From: G965218495 sp965262785 | Lineage (GTDB): Bacteria; Bacteroidota; Rhodothermia; Rhodothermales; Bin80 | NCBI GenBank assembly: GCA_965262785.1 | Contig: OZ253559.1 | Span: 3,038,001 to 3,102,000 of the forward strand | Direction: 5' to 3' | DNA: 64,000 nt | In this document: piece after piece, positions 54,441 to 63,543 of the stretch | Numbering within the stretch: position 1 is the stretch's first letter | Layout of the letters: every line of letters starts with the position of its first letter | The notes under the pieces: generated by a model | The model's database searches: none | The model's input: only the letters and a program-made list of their open reading frames with translations | What the model was told of the DNA's origin: nothing | Made by a program: the position numbers and the translations under genes

Positions 54441-56429
54441 GTAGGGTCGGGGCCTGGCGCGCCAACCCGTAGGGTCCGGTGGCTTGTCCGTCGCTTTCGC
54501 TCCGGGCCTCAGTCCGGCTCCCATGAATCACGTTTCCAGGCCCCGCCTCGTCAAACCACGGCATGCGGTTTTCCCGCACCGGGCTTACCTGCTGATTACA
54601 CCGCAAAGTTCATGCGCAGTTGGCGTGGGCGCGCTTTCGGCCGGTAGTACTCTATCTGCCACTGAGCATACAACCCCAGTCGCTCGTAGAACATCCGCCT
54701 ACTCCACCGCTTCCACCCATAACCCTTTCGTCCGCGGGCACGCATCAGATGGCGCCGGATCTTAAGCTCGACCCAGTTACGTACGTAACCGAAGCAACGG
54801 CTCGATTGCCCCGTGCGGAAATAATTCACCCATCCCCGCAGTATTGGGTTGATGCGAGCAATTACCCGTTCCACCGGCTGTGATCGGAAACGTCGGAATT
54901 CCTCCTTGAGTCGCCGCAAGAGCTTTGTACGAGCCTTCATACGAGGCACGCTCAATACGCCCCAACGGCCCCGCTTCGTCTTATGCCGACGAATGCGGAA
55001 ACCCAGGAATGTGAAGCTCTCCCGTTGGGTGAGGTCCACTCTCCGCGTCTTCTCCACGTTCAATGAAACGTCAAGCTTGGCCAACTCTTCCAACAGGCGC
55101 TTGTACACGCCTCGCTCCAGCCACCGCCACTTGCGGTAGCCGTCCACCACGATCACCAGGTCGTCGGCAAAACGGGCGTACTCCATATGGAAATACCCCT
55201 TCTCGCGGGTGACTGCCTTCGCGCGCTCCAGCATCCGATCCACCCCATTGAGGTAGATGTTGCTCAAAAGCGGCGAGATGACGCCCCCTTGAGGTACACC
55301 TTTCTTGCCACCGGACTTGAGTATCCGCTTCAGTAGCCACAGAATGTCACGATCCTTAACACGGAGCGCGACCTGTCGGAGCAGGATGTGATGACGAATC
55401 GTATCGAAATACGACGCCAAGTCCACATCAATGACCCGGGTCATTCCTTTGACTACCGCCGAAGTTACTCGATGTACAGCAGCATGCGGCGCACGCTTTG
55501 GCCGATATCCATAGGATCCCTCCTGAAAGTCAGCCTCAAAGATCGGCTCCAGAATCAGCTTCAGCGCCCCCTGCACCACGCGATCCCGTATCGTCGGTAT
55601 GCCCAGCGTGCGGAATTTACCGCCACCCTTGGGGATCCGCTTCTTACGCAATGGCGAGGGCTGGTAACACCGTAGGATCAGATCGCGCTGAATGCACTCC
55701 AGAAACCTCTGCAAGCCGGTCGTCTCAATGGCCGCAAACGTCATGCCGTCGATGCCGGGGGCACCGTCGTTGCGCTTCGCCATACGATACGCCTCCTGCA
55801 GCGTCTCCAGCTTGCAGACATGCACGTACATGCCCCAAAAACGCCACTCTGGTACTGCCTTGGCTTTGCGGTATATTCTCCTCCTCAGGTCCTGCAGGCT
55901 TATAGTAGCCTCTTTCATGTCTTCAGTGCCTCCCTTTATTGTCGGAAAACATACCAGCAGCGAGGCGCCTTCGCTCCACGGGCATTACCCCGTTTCATCG
56001 CTACTACGCACCTCTCCGCCACCCTCTCGCCTTCGGTACACTTCCCGGTGCCACCGGTTATAGTACCTACCTTCCTCCGGCAATTTCTCACCGGGGCGAG
56101 GAGGGCTTCTCCAGTTGCTCGGCATGTCCTTGTCATCGTGCCGTCGCTATCACCCCGCCGAAGCGGTGCGGTCGTCCCAATCAGATTTCGACCGCCCGTG
56201 CTGTCTTCGCCCATCGGTTGAGGGCTCGACCTTCGGGATATACTCTCGAGGCCACCTATGCGTTTACTCTCGTTACGGCCCGATGACTCGCGGTCTCCCT
56301 TACGGAGACCGTGTCGGTAGGCTTCATGAATTAGGTTTCCCGCTTCCATGCTACCCAAGCTACAGAGCTCTGATTTCTACTCTGGCAGGACTGACTCCTG
56401 CTGAACATGCCAGCCTTGACTGGACACAC
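54441..56429 (-). mobile_element. group II intron B encoding a reverse transcriptase (1,989 bp), inserted in intron A
   Basis: 5' end GTGTGTCC at 56429, 3' end CCCCGACCCTAC at 54441, both fitting group II rules (GUGYG ... AY). Removing it exactly restores the domain V to domain VI joint of intron A (GGTT then CGGTGGGCGG, as in the uninterrupted copy). It has a domain V (about 54553-54587, GCCCGGTGCGGGAAAACCGC) after the RT ORF and an elongated domain VI with the same apical module as intron A. Confidence 0.87.
54596..55918 (-). CDS. ltrA: group II intron reverse transcriptase/maturase
   Basis: 440 residues. Order of RT blocks: RT0/1 (AYRMAKRNDGAPGIDGMTF), RT2 (YQPSPLRKKRIPKGGGKFR then TLGIPTIRDRVVQGALK), RT3 (GSYGYRPKRAPHAAVHRV), RT4 (VIDVDLASYFDTIRHHILL), RT5 with catalytic YARFADDLVIVV, RT6/7 (FTFLGFRIRRHKTKR). 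Maturase X domain GWVNYFRTGQS. No C-terminal HNH endonuclease domain, so mobility would be En-independent. All catalytic Asp residues are present. It sits in intron B and may act in trans on the two ORF-less introns. Confidence 0.95.
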   Translation of the reverse strand: MKEATISLQDLRRRIYRKAKAVPEWRFWGMYVHVCKLETLQEAYRMAKRNDGAPGIDGMTFAAIETTGLQRFLECIQRDLILRCYQPSPLRKKRIPKGGGKFRTLGIPTIRDRVVQGALKLILEPIFEADFQEGSYGYRPKRAPHAAVHRVTSAVVKGMTRVIDVDLASYFDTIRHHILLRQVALRVKDRDILWLLKRILKSGGKKGVPQGGVISPLLSNIYLNGVDRMLERAKAVTREKGYFHMEYARFADDLVIVVDGYRKWRWLERGVYKRLLEELAKLDVSLNVEKTRRVDLTQRESFTFLGFRIRRHKTKRGRWGVLSVPRMKARTKLLRRLKEEFRRFRSQPVERVIARINPILRGWVNYFRTGQSSRCFGYVRNWVELKIRRHLMRARGRKGYGWKRWSRRMFYERLGLYAQWQIEYYRPKARPRQLRMNFAV

Positions 56430-56756
56430 AACCGGGCGTACGGTGTTCCCGTACCCGGCTCTCCAGGCGGATCATGCCACTCGCACTCGGACCGCTTCTC
56501 CTGCCGCATAGGACTTCCACTACGCAAGGAGCGACACGCTCCCTGCAGCCACCCTATACCGCGGATAACGCGTTGCCAGGCCTGTTTACGCCCTGGCAAC
56601 CCCGTACGCCAGCATCGCATAGAATGCGACTGGCCTACGGGTCCTTCACTTACGCATGTGGTGTCGCTGGATTCACCGACCCTGATCGGATAGTAGGCTA
56701 TGCCATTATTTCCGGGGCCTTTCACCCTTTGAACACCGCTCCGCACCTGCGGCCCT

Positions 56757-57108
56757 GTATCTTGTTCGTGATGCTTAACGGAGTAAGTCGGTAGAGTGAT
56801 CTATGGGGTGGAGAAGGCGGAAGTCATGATTAACAGTCTATGATCCCAAACTTAGCCAGCTCGTTTTTCTTGCTTTCGACGAAACGTTGTGCTCCGTTTG
56901 CGTCGCGTCAGCACGAGTCAACTCCCCGGGAGCAACCAATTACCCCCTGCGGCTTCGAGCGCCTAGGCGGGATCTGTGCCCCGGGTGAGTGCTGTGACAT
57001 ACCCCCCGTAGGGAGTCCGTGCCTTGGAGCACCGATACAGGGACTGATGGAACGTCACGGCGACTCGCAGTCATACATCACTCATCATTCACAAAGGAGG
57101 TAACCACC
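56757..57108 (+). ncRNA. candidate bridge RNA region of the IS110
   Basis: About 350 nt of non-coding sequence between the IS110 left end and the transposase start, the position where IS110-group elements encode the bridge RNA that pairs with target and donor. I have not modelled its fold or found its guide loops, so this rests on position only. Confidence 0.4.
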
Positions 57109-58221
57109 ATATCCACGCATTCTCAACCGACCATCTTTGCTGGCATTGACTGGGGCTCCCAGTCCCATCAGGCCTGCGTTCTCGCCTCTGACGGCACCGT
57201 CCTCGGCGAGAAGGCCTTCCCGCACTCCGGTGAGGGGATCGGCCAAATGCTCGACTGGATGCTCGGCTGCGCACCCTGCGAGGCCGGGCACGTTGCGACC
57301 GCCATCGAGACGCCTCACGGCCCGGTCGTAGACAGCCTGCTCGAGCGCGGGTTTCAGGTCTTTTCCATCAATCCCAAGCAGCTGGATCGCTTCCGGGATC
57401 GTTTTTCGCCTGCGGGCGCCAAAGATGACCGTAGGGACGCTCGTGTACTGGCAGACGCGGTCCGCACTGATCCGGATTGCCTGCGCGCGCTTGATCCGCT
57501 GGATGCCGAGATTGTAGAGCTGCGCGAATGGTCGCGCATGACCGATGAGCTGACCGCCGAGCGCACCCGCCTCACCAACCGCCTCCGCGACCAGCTCTGG
57601 CGCTACTACCCACAGTTCCTTGAACTCAAGGCCGATCTTTCCGCGCCATGGGTGCTGGCCCTCTGGAAGCTCGCGCCCACGCCAACGGCTGCCCGCCGGG
57701 TGCGACCCTCCTCTGTGGCCAAGTTGTTGAAGAAACACCGCATACGGCGCTTCAAAGCCGAGGAGGTTATCCAGACGCTGCGTGCCAAAGCCGTAACCGT
57801 TGCCCCCGGCGTCGTAGAGGCCGCAACCTCTCATATCCGATACCTTGCAGAGCGGCTCGAGTTGGTCGCGAAGCAGATCAGCGGTGCCCAGTGCGCCATT
57901 GCCGCCATCCTCGAAAGACTCTCCGACAGCGAAAAGGACCCCTCCGACAGCGAAAAGGACCCCTCCGACAGCGAAAAGGGGCCCGCTGACAGCGAGGAGC
58001 CCCCGTCTGGGAAACCCCGTACGCCGCGTGACGCCGCGATCCTTTCGTCACTGCCAGGTGTAGGGCACGTTGTCCTGGCGACACTGCTCTCGGAGGCATC
58101 GGGCCCCATCCGCTCCCGGGACTACCAGGCCCTGCGCTGTTTATCCGGCGTCGCACCGGTCACCCGACGATCCGGCAAAATATGGCGCGTAGTCCGCCGA
58201 CGGGCCTGCCAACGCCGCCTG
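57109..58221 (+). pseudogene. IS110-family transposase, N-terminal part (interrupted by a group II intron)
   Basis: DEDD-type recombinase domain: FAGIDWGSQSHQACVL with first Asp, ATAIETPHGPVVDSLL with Glu, KDDRRDARVLADAVRTD with Asp pair. A coiled linker follows with a 7-residue repeat (DSEKDPS x3), then the C-terminal domain (SLPGVGHVVLATLLSEA; CLSGVAPVTRRSGK, likely catalytic Ser). A strong AAAGGAGG at 57093-57100 points to an ATA codon at 57109 as the start; otherwise ATG 57019. The frame stops at TAG 58222, just inside the intron. Confidence 0.82.
57921..57991 (+). repeat. 21-bp tandem repeat in the IS110 transposase linker
   Basis: About three units of CTCCGACAGCGAAAAGGACCC starting at 57921, 57942 and 57963, then a diverged fourth. 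They encode DSEKDPS repeats, an acidic linker between the RuvC-like and C-terminal domains; copy number could vary by slippage. Confidence 0.8.
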
Positions 58222-59107
58222 TAGAGTCGGCGGGAGGCGCACCTGCCTTAGGATCCGGTGGTCATTCCATCGCTTTCGCTCCGGGCCTCAGTCCGGCTTC
58301 CATAACCGTGTTTCCTCCCGCCGCTCACCGAACCGGGCGTGCGGTTTTCCCGCACCCGGCTCTCCAGGCGGATCATGCAACTCGCACTCGGACCGCTTAA
58401 CCTGCCACATCGGGCTCCCACTACGCAGGGATTAGCACACTCCCTGCAGCCACCCAACATTTCCGATAACGTGTTGACAGGCCTGTTTACGCCCTGGCAA
58501 CCCCGTACGCCAGCATCACACGAAATACGACCAGCCTACGACTCCTTCACTTTCGCATGTGGTGTCTCTGGACTCACCGACCCTGATCGGATTGTAGGCT
58601 ATGCCATTTGTTTTCCGGGGCCTTTCACCCTTTGAACACCGCTCCGCACCTGCGGCCCCTTCCCTCGACGGGCATTACCCCGCGTCTTCAGTAATACGGG
58701 CCACTCCGCCACCCTATCAGCCTGGCCTGGCTCAAAGAGCTTCCAGTTGGTGCGTGCCACACCACCAATAGGGCTTCCCGTGTTGCAACTCTCCTGATCT
58801 TCCATGCGTGCCAGCGCCAATACCCCGGCGAGTCGGTCTCGGTGCCTTTGTCGCTCGCTTCCCGAGCCGCAGCGGTCTTCCCCATATCACCGGAAGGTCG
58901 ACACTCGCATCAACGGTTTCGGGGCCTGCTCGACGTTCACTCACGTTCCGGCCCGCATGGTCGCTAAGCTACTCACGTAGCCCGTTAATCACAGTGCTTC
59001 ATACCATGTTGTTGCCTCCACAATACGCTGTGACCGCTACCAACTGGAGCGACAGATGTTGGGCGGGATTCGCACCCGCCACAGGAAAGCGCCTTTTCAC
59101 GGCGCAC
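58221..59107 (-). mobile_element. ORF-less group II intron C (887 nt) inside the IS110 transposase
   Basis: Antisense to the transposase. 5' end GTGCGCCGTG at 59107, 3' end CGACTCTAC at 58221; domain V at about 58331-58365 (GAGCCGGGTGCGGGAAAA then CCGCACGCCCGGTTC). Domain VI is long (58221-58330). Excision joins CT|G to give CAACGCCGCCTGGTAAAC, restoring CQRRLVNAVYHW. Because it is antisense to the IS110 gene it could not splice from the transposase mRNA, so it disrupts the gene. Confidence 0.88.
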
Positions 59108-59309
59108 GGTAAACGCCGTCTATCACTGGAGCAGGGTGGCCGTCCAGCACGATCCCATCAGCCGGGCCAAGTACCGCGCCTTGCGCGAGCGCGGCCACAC
59201 CCACGGCCGCGCCCTGCGCTCGGTCGCAGACCGGTTGCTGGCCGTCGCCTGCGCCATGCTGCGCGACGGCACACTCTTCGATTCCGGTCGCAGGACTGCT
59301 GCCGCCTGA
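59108..59309 (+). pseudogene. IS110-family transposase, C-terminal part
   Basis: Continues the transposase after intron C: VNAVYHWSRVAVQHDP, RAKYRALRERGHTHGRAL, RSVADRLLAVACAMLRDGTL, ending RRTAAA at TGA 59307-59309. This is the usual IS110 C-terminal tail. Fused to the N-terminal part it would give a protein of about 437 residues. Confidence 0.85.
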
Positions 59310-59478
59310 TCGCTGGCTCATCCGGCCTCAAGGCCAAAGTTGAAGGATCATATCAGAAGCCTATGGACAATAACCGATGCCCGCTGCGCAGTAAAGGAGG
59401 CTACGGACCTTTCCAAGCCCTCGCCATTGAGCGATGGCTCCAGAGTCAGACGTGCAATGACACATCATTCGCAGTCTC

Positions 59479-59510
59479 CAAGAGCCTGCTTGGGGCTTGC
59501 GCTTTTTTTT
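59479..59510 (+). terminator. rho-independent terminator of IS110
   Basis: CAAGAGCC pairs with GGGCTTG over a short loop, followed by GCGC and eight T residues (59503-59510). It lies about 170 bp after the IS110 transposase stop. Confidence 0.65.
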
Positions 59511-60014
59511 CGATTTGAATGACATTTTTTTCTTGCTTCGTACTTGACAAAATGGTAGGGAGTCCCTTCCCTCGACGGGCATTACCCCGCGTCTTCAGTA
59601 CTACGGGCCACTCCGCCACCCTATCAGCCTGGCCTGGCTCAAAGAGCTTCCAGTTAGTGCGTGCCACACCACCAATAGGGCTTCCCGTGTTGCAACTCTC
59701 CTGATCTTCCATGCGTGCCAGCGCCAATACCCCGGCGAGTCGGTCTCGGTGCCTTTGTCGCTCGCTTCCCGAGCCGCAGCGGTCTTCCCCATATTACCGG
59801 AAGGTCGACACTCGCATCACCCGTTTCGGGGCCTGCTCAGCGTTCACTCACGTTCCGGCCCGCATGGTCGCTAAGCTACTCACGTAGCCCGTTAACCCCA
59901 GTGCTTCATTCCATGTCGTTACCTCCATAGTACGCTGAGGCCGCTACCAACTGGAGCGACAGATGTTGGGCGGGATTCGCACCCGCCACAGGAAAGCGCC
60001 TTTTCACGGCGCAC

Positions 60015-60999
60015 GGTAAACTTGGGCTAGTAATCGCCATGGTTATGCGGTGCGTGGCGTTGATGCATTTCACCGTAACTCGTCGGCGCTCGCGCGCCAG
60101 CGCTGGTTTTCTTTTGCGGCGCGTATCGCTGCGACGTTTCGCGCGCGACAGGCGCTTCTGCGCACAGCTGTGCTTTGCGCCATCAATATGTATTGGTGCA
60201 TACTGCGCGCCGTCAGACAGCGTGCAAGCAGCCTTCACGCCAAGGCCTATGCCGATGGGACTGTGCGCATCCGGTTGCTGAGCGGCGTCTGTAAATCTAT
60301 GACGTACATGTACTTCACAGTCCGTGCCGAGGGGATTCTGCTCGAGGCGTACCTGGCGAACAGCGCTCCACGCGTGCCTTTGAAGCGCAGCATTCCCAAG
60401 CCTTTGACTTGGATCGTTCAGAACTGTCCGTTGCACTTTGGCTTCGTCGCACCCGATTCGCTGGAGCGCATGCGCCCAAAGTGCGGCAGCCCCGTGCGAT
60501 TGTAGTCGAATTTGTGATTGCCCAGCTGCACGCGCTTGAGCGCGCTACGTTGAAATGTTATACCTCATCGCGTTTTGCACTCATCAAGGCTGCGCAGCTC
60601 CGCCATTCACCTGTACAGGTCGACGGCGGAAGGCGTAGTTCTATCGGCCGCATATTGATTGCGGCACTGCTGCACGGCATTAGTGCGCAGCCATGTCAGA
60701 TGGCGAAACATTGCTTCCAGCCGGTGGCGTTGTGGCTTTCGGATGCGCACGGAGCGATATGCATAAGTTATGTGACTTCAATACTTTACCTTGCGCGGAA
60801 GTAGAGCGTTCCGGTCAATTTCCAACAATCGCATATAATTCCAATTGCAAACTCCCTTGATGCGCACTTGTCGAAGTCTGCGGCTCCACTTAAGCACAGC
60901 AGCGCCGGTTTGTAAAATGAGCGCTCGGGCGAGCTTTAGGACCAGACGGGCTTGCCCTTCGTAGTCGTGAAGAGATGCGCGGGTGAGGCGTGGAGCCAG
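60015..60999. other. gene-free stretch right of the nested introns
   Basis: About 985 bp. Frames of 130-176 codons exist on both strands (for example 60050-60505 plus, 59906-60436 minus, the latter running into intron A), but none shows a domain, and their Arg/Cys/His-rich composition suggests chance. The first bases (GGTAAAC) are the 5' exon (minus strand GTTTACC) of intron A. Confidence 0.45.
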
Positions 61000-62160
61000 C
61001 TATCGCTTCAGCGGCGTAATGCCGTGCATGGTCTCTTTGATCAGCATGTCCACTATGGCCTTGATCGCTTCATCCTTGGAAGCACCTGCATCGATGGCGT
61101 CGCTGAAGACCTTTCGCTGCCAATGTGCACTGGTGCCGCGCTTGAGAATCGTGCGAGCATGATTGACTTCCGCTAAACAGTCAAAATGCTTCGCGTCCTC
61201 CTCGAGAAGCTCCAACAGCTCATTTAAAAGCTGGGGGTAGGGAATCTTCCTGCCGCGACCATAGTCGATCAGCGTCCCATCAATGCCATAGCGCTGCGCC
61301 CGCCACCGGTTCTCATAGATGAGCATGTTGGCATAGGCACGCCACCGCTGGTTGGAACGCCTTAGACGCCATAGCATCCGCAGCCAGCAAACGTACAAGG
61401 CCGCAATGCATACCGCATCCTCCAGGCGCGTGCAGATGTCGGCCACGCGCATTTCCAGTGTTGGAAAACGCCCACTGGGTCGAATATCCCACCAGATCTT
61501 CGTGCTGTCCTCGATGACGCCCGCATCGACCAAGATGTCGACATGCCGCTGAAACTCCGCGTAGCTCGTAAATGACTCCGGAAGCCCAGTGCGAGGCAGC
61601 TCATTCCATATCGCGATGCGGTACGACATCAAGCCTGAATCCGACCCTTCCCAAAACGGAGACGAGGTGCTTAGCGCTAACAGGTGCGGCAGCACGTACG
61701 TCGTCTGGTTCATGAGGTCTATGCGCAATTCATCATTCTCAATGGCAGCATGGACATGCATGCCGCTGATAACCATTCGGCGCGCAACCACCTGCATATT
61801 CTGGGCAAGGATTTCGTAACGCTCCCGGTTTGTATTTCGTTGGGTGACGTACGAGGCATTAGGATGCGTTGACGAAGCAATAATCGCCAGTCCATATTCA
61901 TCGGCCACTGACGACACCGCGCGTCGCAGGCGAGCCAGATCCCTGCGCACGTCGTGTATTGTCTGGCACACACGCGTGCCGACCTCAATCTGCGACTGGA
62001 AGAACTCTGGAGACACCTGCCCTTCAATGATGCACTCCACATCCTGGAGCAAACCCTCTGGCGCCACGCTGATGAGGCGGCCAGTGTCCTGCTCAACCAG
62101 CAGATACTCTTCCTCTACCCCAATGGTGAAGCTTGGCTCTTTGATCATTTTGCCAGCCAT
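61000..62160 (-). CDS. YbdK-type carboxylate-amine ligase (glutamate-cysteine ligase 2 family)
   Basis: ATP-dependent ligase of the GCS2 family, 386 residues. FTIGVEEEYLLVEQDTGRL opens with the Mg-binding Glu cluster; IIASSTHPNASY, VSGMHVHAAIENDE and WWDIRPSGRFPTLEMRVADI are family blocks. E. coli YbdK has weak gamma-glutamylcysteine synthetase activity; the physiological substrate is often unknown, so I leave gshA unassigned. It follows the aminotransferase-like gene on the same strand by 23 bp. Confidence 0.9.
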   Translation of the reverse strand: MAGKMIKEPSFTIGVEEEYLLVEQDTGRLISVAPEGLLQDVECIIEGQVSPEFFQSQIEVGTRVCQTIHDVRRDLARLRRAVSSVADEYGLAIIASSTHPNASYVTQRNTNRERYEILAQNMQVVARRMVISGMHVHAAIENDELRIDLMNQTTYVLPHLLALSTSSPFWEGSDSGLMSYRIAIWNELPRTGLPESFTSYAEFQRHVDILVDAGVIEDSTKIWWDIRPSGRFPTLEMRVADICTRLEDAVCIAALYVCWLRMLWRLRRSNQRWRAYANMLIYENRWRAQRYGIDGTLIDYGRGRKIPYPQLLNELLELLEEDAKHFDCLAEVNHARTILKRGTSAHWQRKVFSDAIDAGASKDEAIKAIVDMLIKETMHGITPLKR

Positions 62161-62183
62161 TTGATAACCTGAAGGAAAATACG

Positions 62184-63431
62184 TTATACCATCCGCCCAA
62201 GCACTTCAATTACACGCCTGACCTCGTCCATAGTGTTATAGAGGTGTGGGCACAGTCGCAGATGATCCCCGCCGATCAGTGCGCCGCCGATGTTGTGATC
62301 GCGGTACAGCGAGTCGAACGCAGCTTCGTGGTCCATGCCGGGCAGTGCAAACACGACAACGCCGCCACTTAGTGCCGCCGCATGAGGCGTCTTGAACGTG
62401 ACACCTCCAATGCTGTTGGCAATGCCACGCTTGAGTGCAGCTGCAAGTGCACGTGTGCGGGCTTCTGCGACATCTCGCCCTATCGACTCCAGAAACTCCA
62501 CCGTCCGCTTGATGCCGACAATCATGGCATCGTCGCGCTGGCCAAGCGTTTCGAACTTTTGGGCGTCCGTGAGGTCGTCTTTCCAGCCGACGCCAACTAC
62601 CGCAGGCCAAAGTTGCGAAATGGCCTCCTGGCGCGCATAAAGCAGGCCACCTTCTTTCGGGCCCATGAACCACTTGTGCGCACTTCCGGTGTAGAAGTCA
62701 CAGCCGAGCGCATGCAGATCCAGCCTATGAGCGCCAAAGGTTTGTGCTCCGTCGATAAGCGTCAAAACTCCGCGCTCCCGGGCCATGGCACAGAGCTGCA
62801 CCGCAGGCAGGGCCACCCCGCTGATGTTGGACACGTGTGAAAACGCCAGGACACGCGTGCGCTCCGAGAGCCGCTCTGCAAAGGGTGCCAAGAGTGCCGC
62901 CTCATTTGCCGGCGCGTGGGGTGTAGAAACACGATGGACGGAAAACCCGTGCCGCGCAGCCCTGACGCCCCACGCTTCTGCGTTGGACGGGTGATTCTGA
63001 TCCCAAATTACCACTTCATCCCCCGGGCCCAGATCAAGCCCCGTGATGACCTGGTTGTTGCCTTCGGTGGTGTTACGCACAATTGCGATCTCGCTTGGGT
63101 CCGCCCCGACGTAGCGAGCCAGCACTGTCCGCGTGTCCGCGGCCAGCCCTTCGAATTTCTTGCGGTTCTGCATGGAGGGATCCGTATCAATGCTGCGCGT
63201 GTAGTACGATACGGTCGCACTCACGCTGTACGGAGACGGGCAAAGGTTGCCGGCGTTCATCAGCGTGAAGTCACGCCGAATCGGGAACTGATCTCGCACC
63301 ACGCGCCAGTATTTTTCGTCGTCCGTGGCTGCGCTGACTCTTGGCAGTACGGCAGCAACGGCAGCGCTCATGGTTGCGCGCTGCAAAAAATGGCGTCTCG
63401 AAAGCGCGGAGGGTACATGTCGTACGTTCAT
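62184..63431 (-). CDS. Tat-exported class V aminotransferase-fold PLP protein
   Basis: 415 residues. A twin-arginine signal (SRRHFLQRATMSAAVAAVLP, cleavage near VSAA) predicts export of a folded, cofactor-loaded protein. The PLP domain follows: IVRNTTEGNNQVITGL, DQNHPSNAEAWGVRA, LTLIDGAQTFGAH (Asp-x-x-Gln), then GSAHKWFMGPKEGGLL with the PLP Lys in HKW. This resembles isopenicillin-N-epimerase or cysteine-desulfurase-like class V enzymes; activity unknown. It heads a two-gene minus-strand unit with the YbdK gene and diverges from pyrF. Confidence 0.88.
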   Translation of the reverse strand: MNVRHVPSALSRRHFLQRATMSAAVAAVLPRVSAATDDEKYWRVVRDQFPIRRDFTLMNAGNLCPSPYSVSATVSYYTRSIDTDPSMQNRKKFEGLAADTRTVLARYVGADPSEIAIVRNTTEGNNQVITGLDLGPGDEVVIWDQNHPSNAEAWGVRAARHGFSVHRVSTPHAPANEAALLAPFAERLSERTRVLAFSHVSNISGVALPAVQLCAMARERGVLTLIDGAQTFGAHRLDLHALGCDFYTGSAHKWFMGPKEGGLLYARQEAISQLWPAVVGVGWKDDLTDAQKFETLGQRDDAMIVGIKRTVEFLESIGRDVAEARTRALAAALKRGIANSIGGVTFKTPHAAALSGGVVVFALPGMDHEAAFDSLYRDHNIGGALIGGDHLRLCPHLYNTMDEVRRVIEVLGRMV

Positions 63432-63543
63432 GGGCCGAATGCTAGGATGAACTCGTAATCTACGAATCGGTAGCTTGAAGCCGCCAGTGTTGTAACACTG
63501 CCCGGTGACGTACCTTCCACGCGCAGCAGGTGTTTCTCTCCCG

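Larger units (their letters stand above)
56757..59567 (+). mobile_element. IS110-family element inserted in intron A, itself carrying intron C
   Basis: The boundaries come from comparison with the intact intron copy: left arm ...GCGGCC-CT (56755-56756), right ...CT-TCCCTCG (59566-59567), so one CT is shared as the core dinucleotide, as in IS110-type bridge-RNA recombination. Without the 887-nt intron it would be about 1.9 kb. It has a long non-coding left part (56757-57108), a split transposase, and a terminator near the right end. Confidence 0.8.
54331..60014 (-). mobile_element. ORF-less group II intron A (884 nt when assembled), interrupted by an RT intron and an IS110
   Basis: On the minus strand the 5' end is GTGCGCCGTG at 60014 and the 3' end CGACCCTAC at 54331. 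The parts are 59568-60014, 56430-56756 and 54331-54440, colinear with the uninterrupted copy at 58221-59107 (447, 327 and 110 nt against 447, 330 and 110). Domain V is at about 56430-56462 (GAGCCGGG...CCCGGTT form). It is broken after domain V by intron B and at 56756/59568 by IS110. The 5' exon ends GTTTACC, the same as for the other copy. Confidence 0.85.

Noticed and set aside
59041..59107. possible tRNA-like T-arm (GGGTGCGAATCCCGCC on the minus strand)
   Set aside because: It lies at the 5' end of a group II intron, repeated identically in both copies, and belongs to intron domain I; no anticodon or acceptor arms are found.
58663..60021. repeat at 58663-59107 and 59568-60014 as a simple direct duplication
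   Set aside because: Better explained as the 5' halves of two copies of the same group II intron (C and A).
60020..60040. GGGCTAGTAATCGCC resembling part of 16S rRNA
   Set aside because: The match is about 12 bases and the surroundings do not resemble rRNA.
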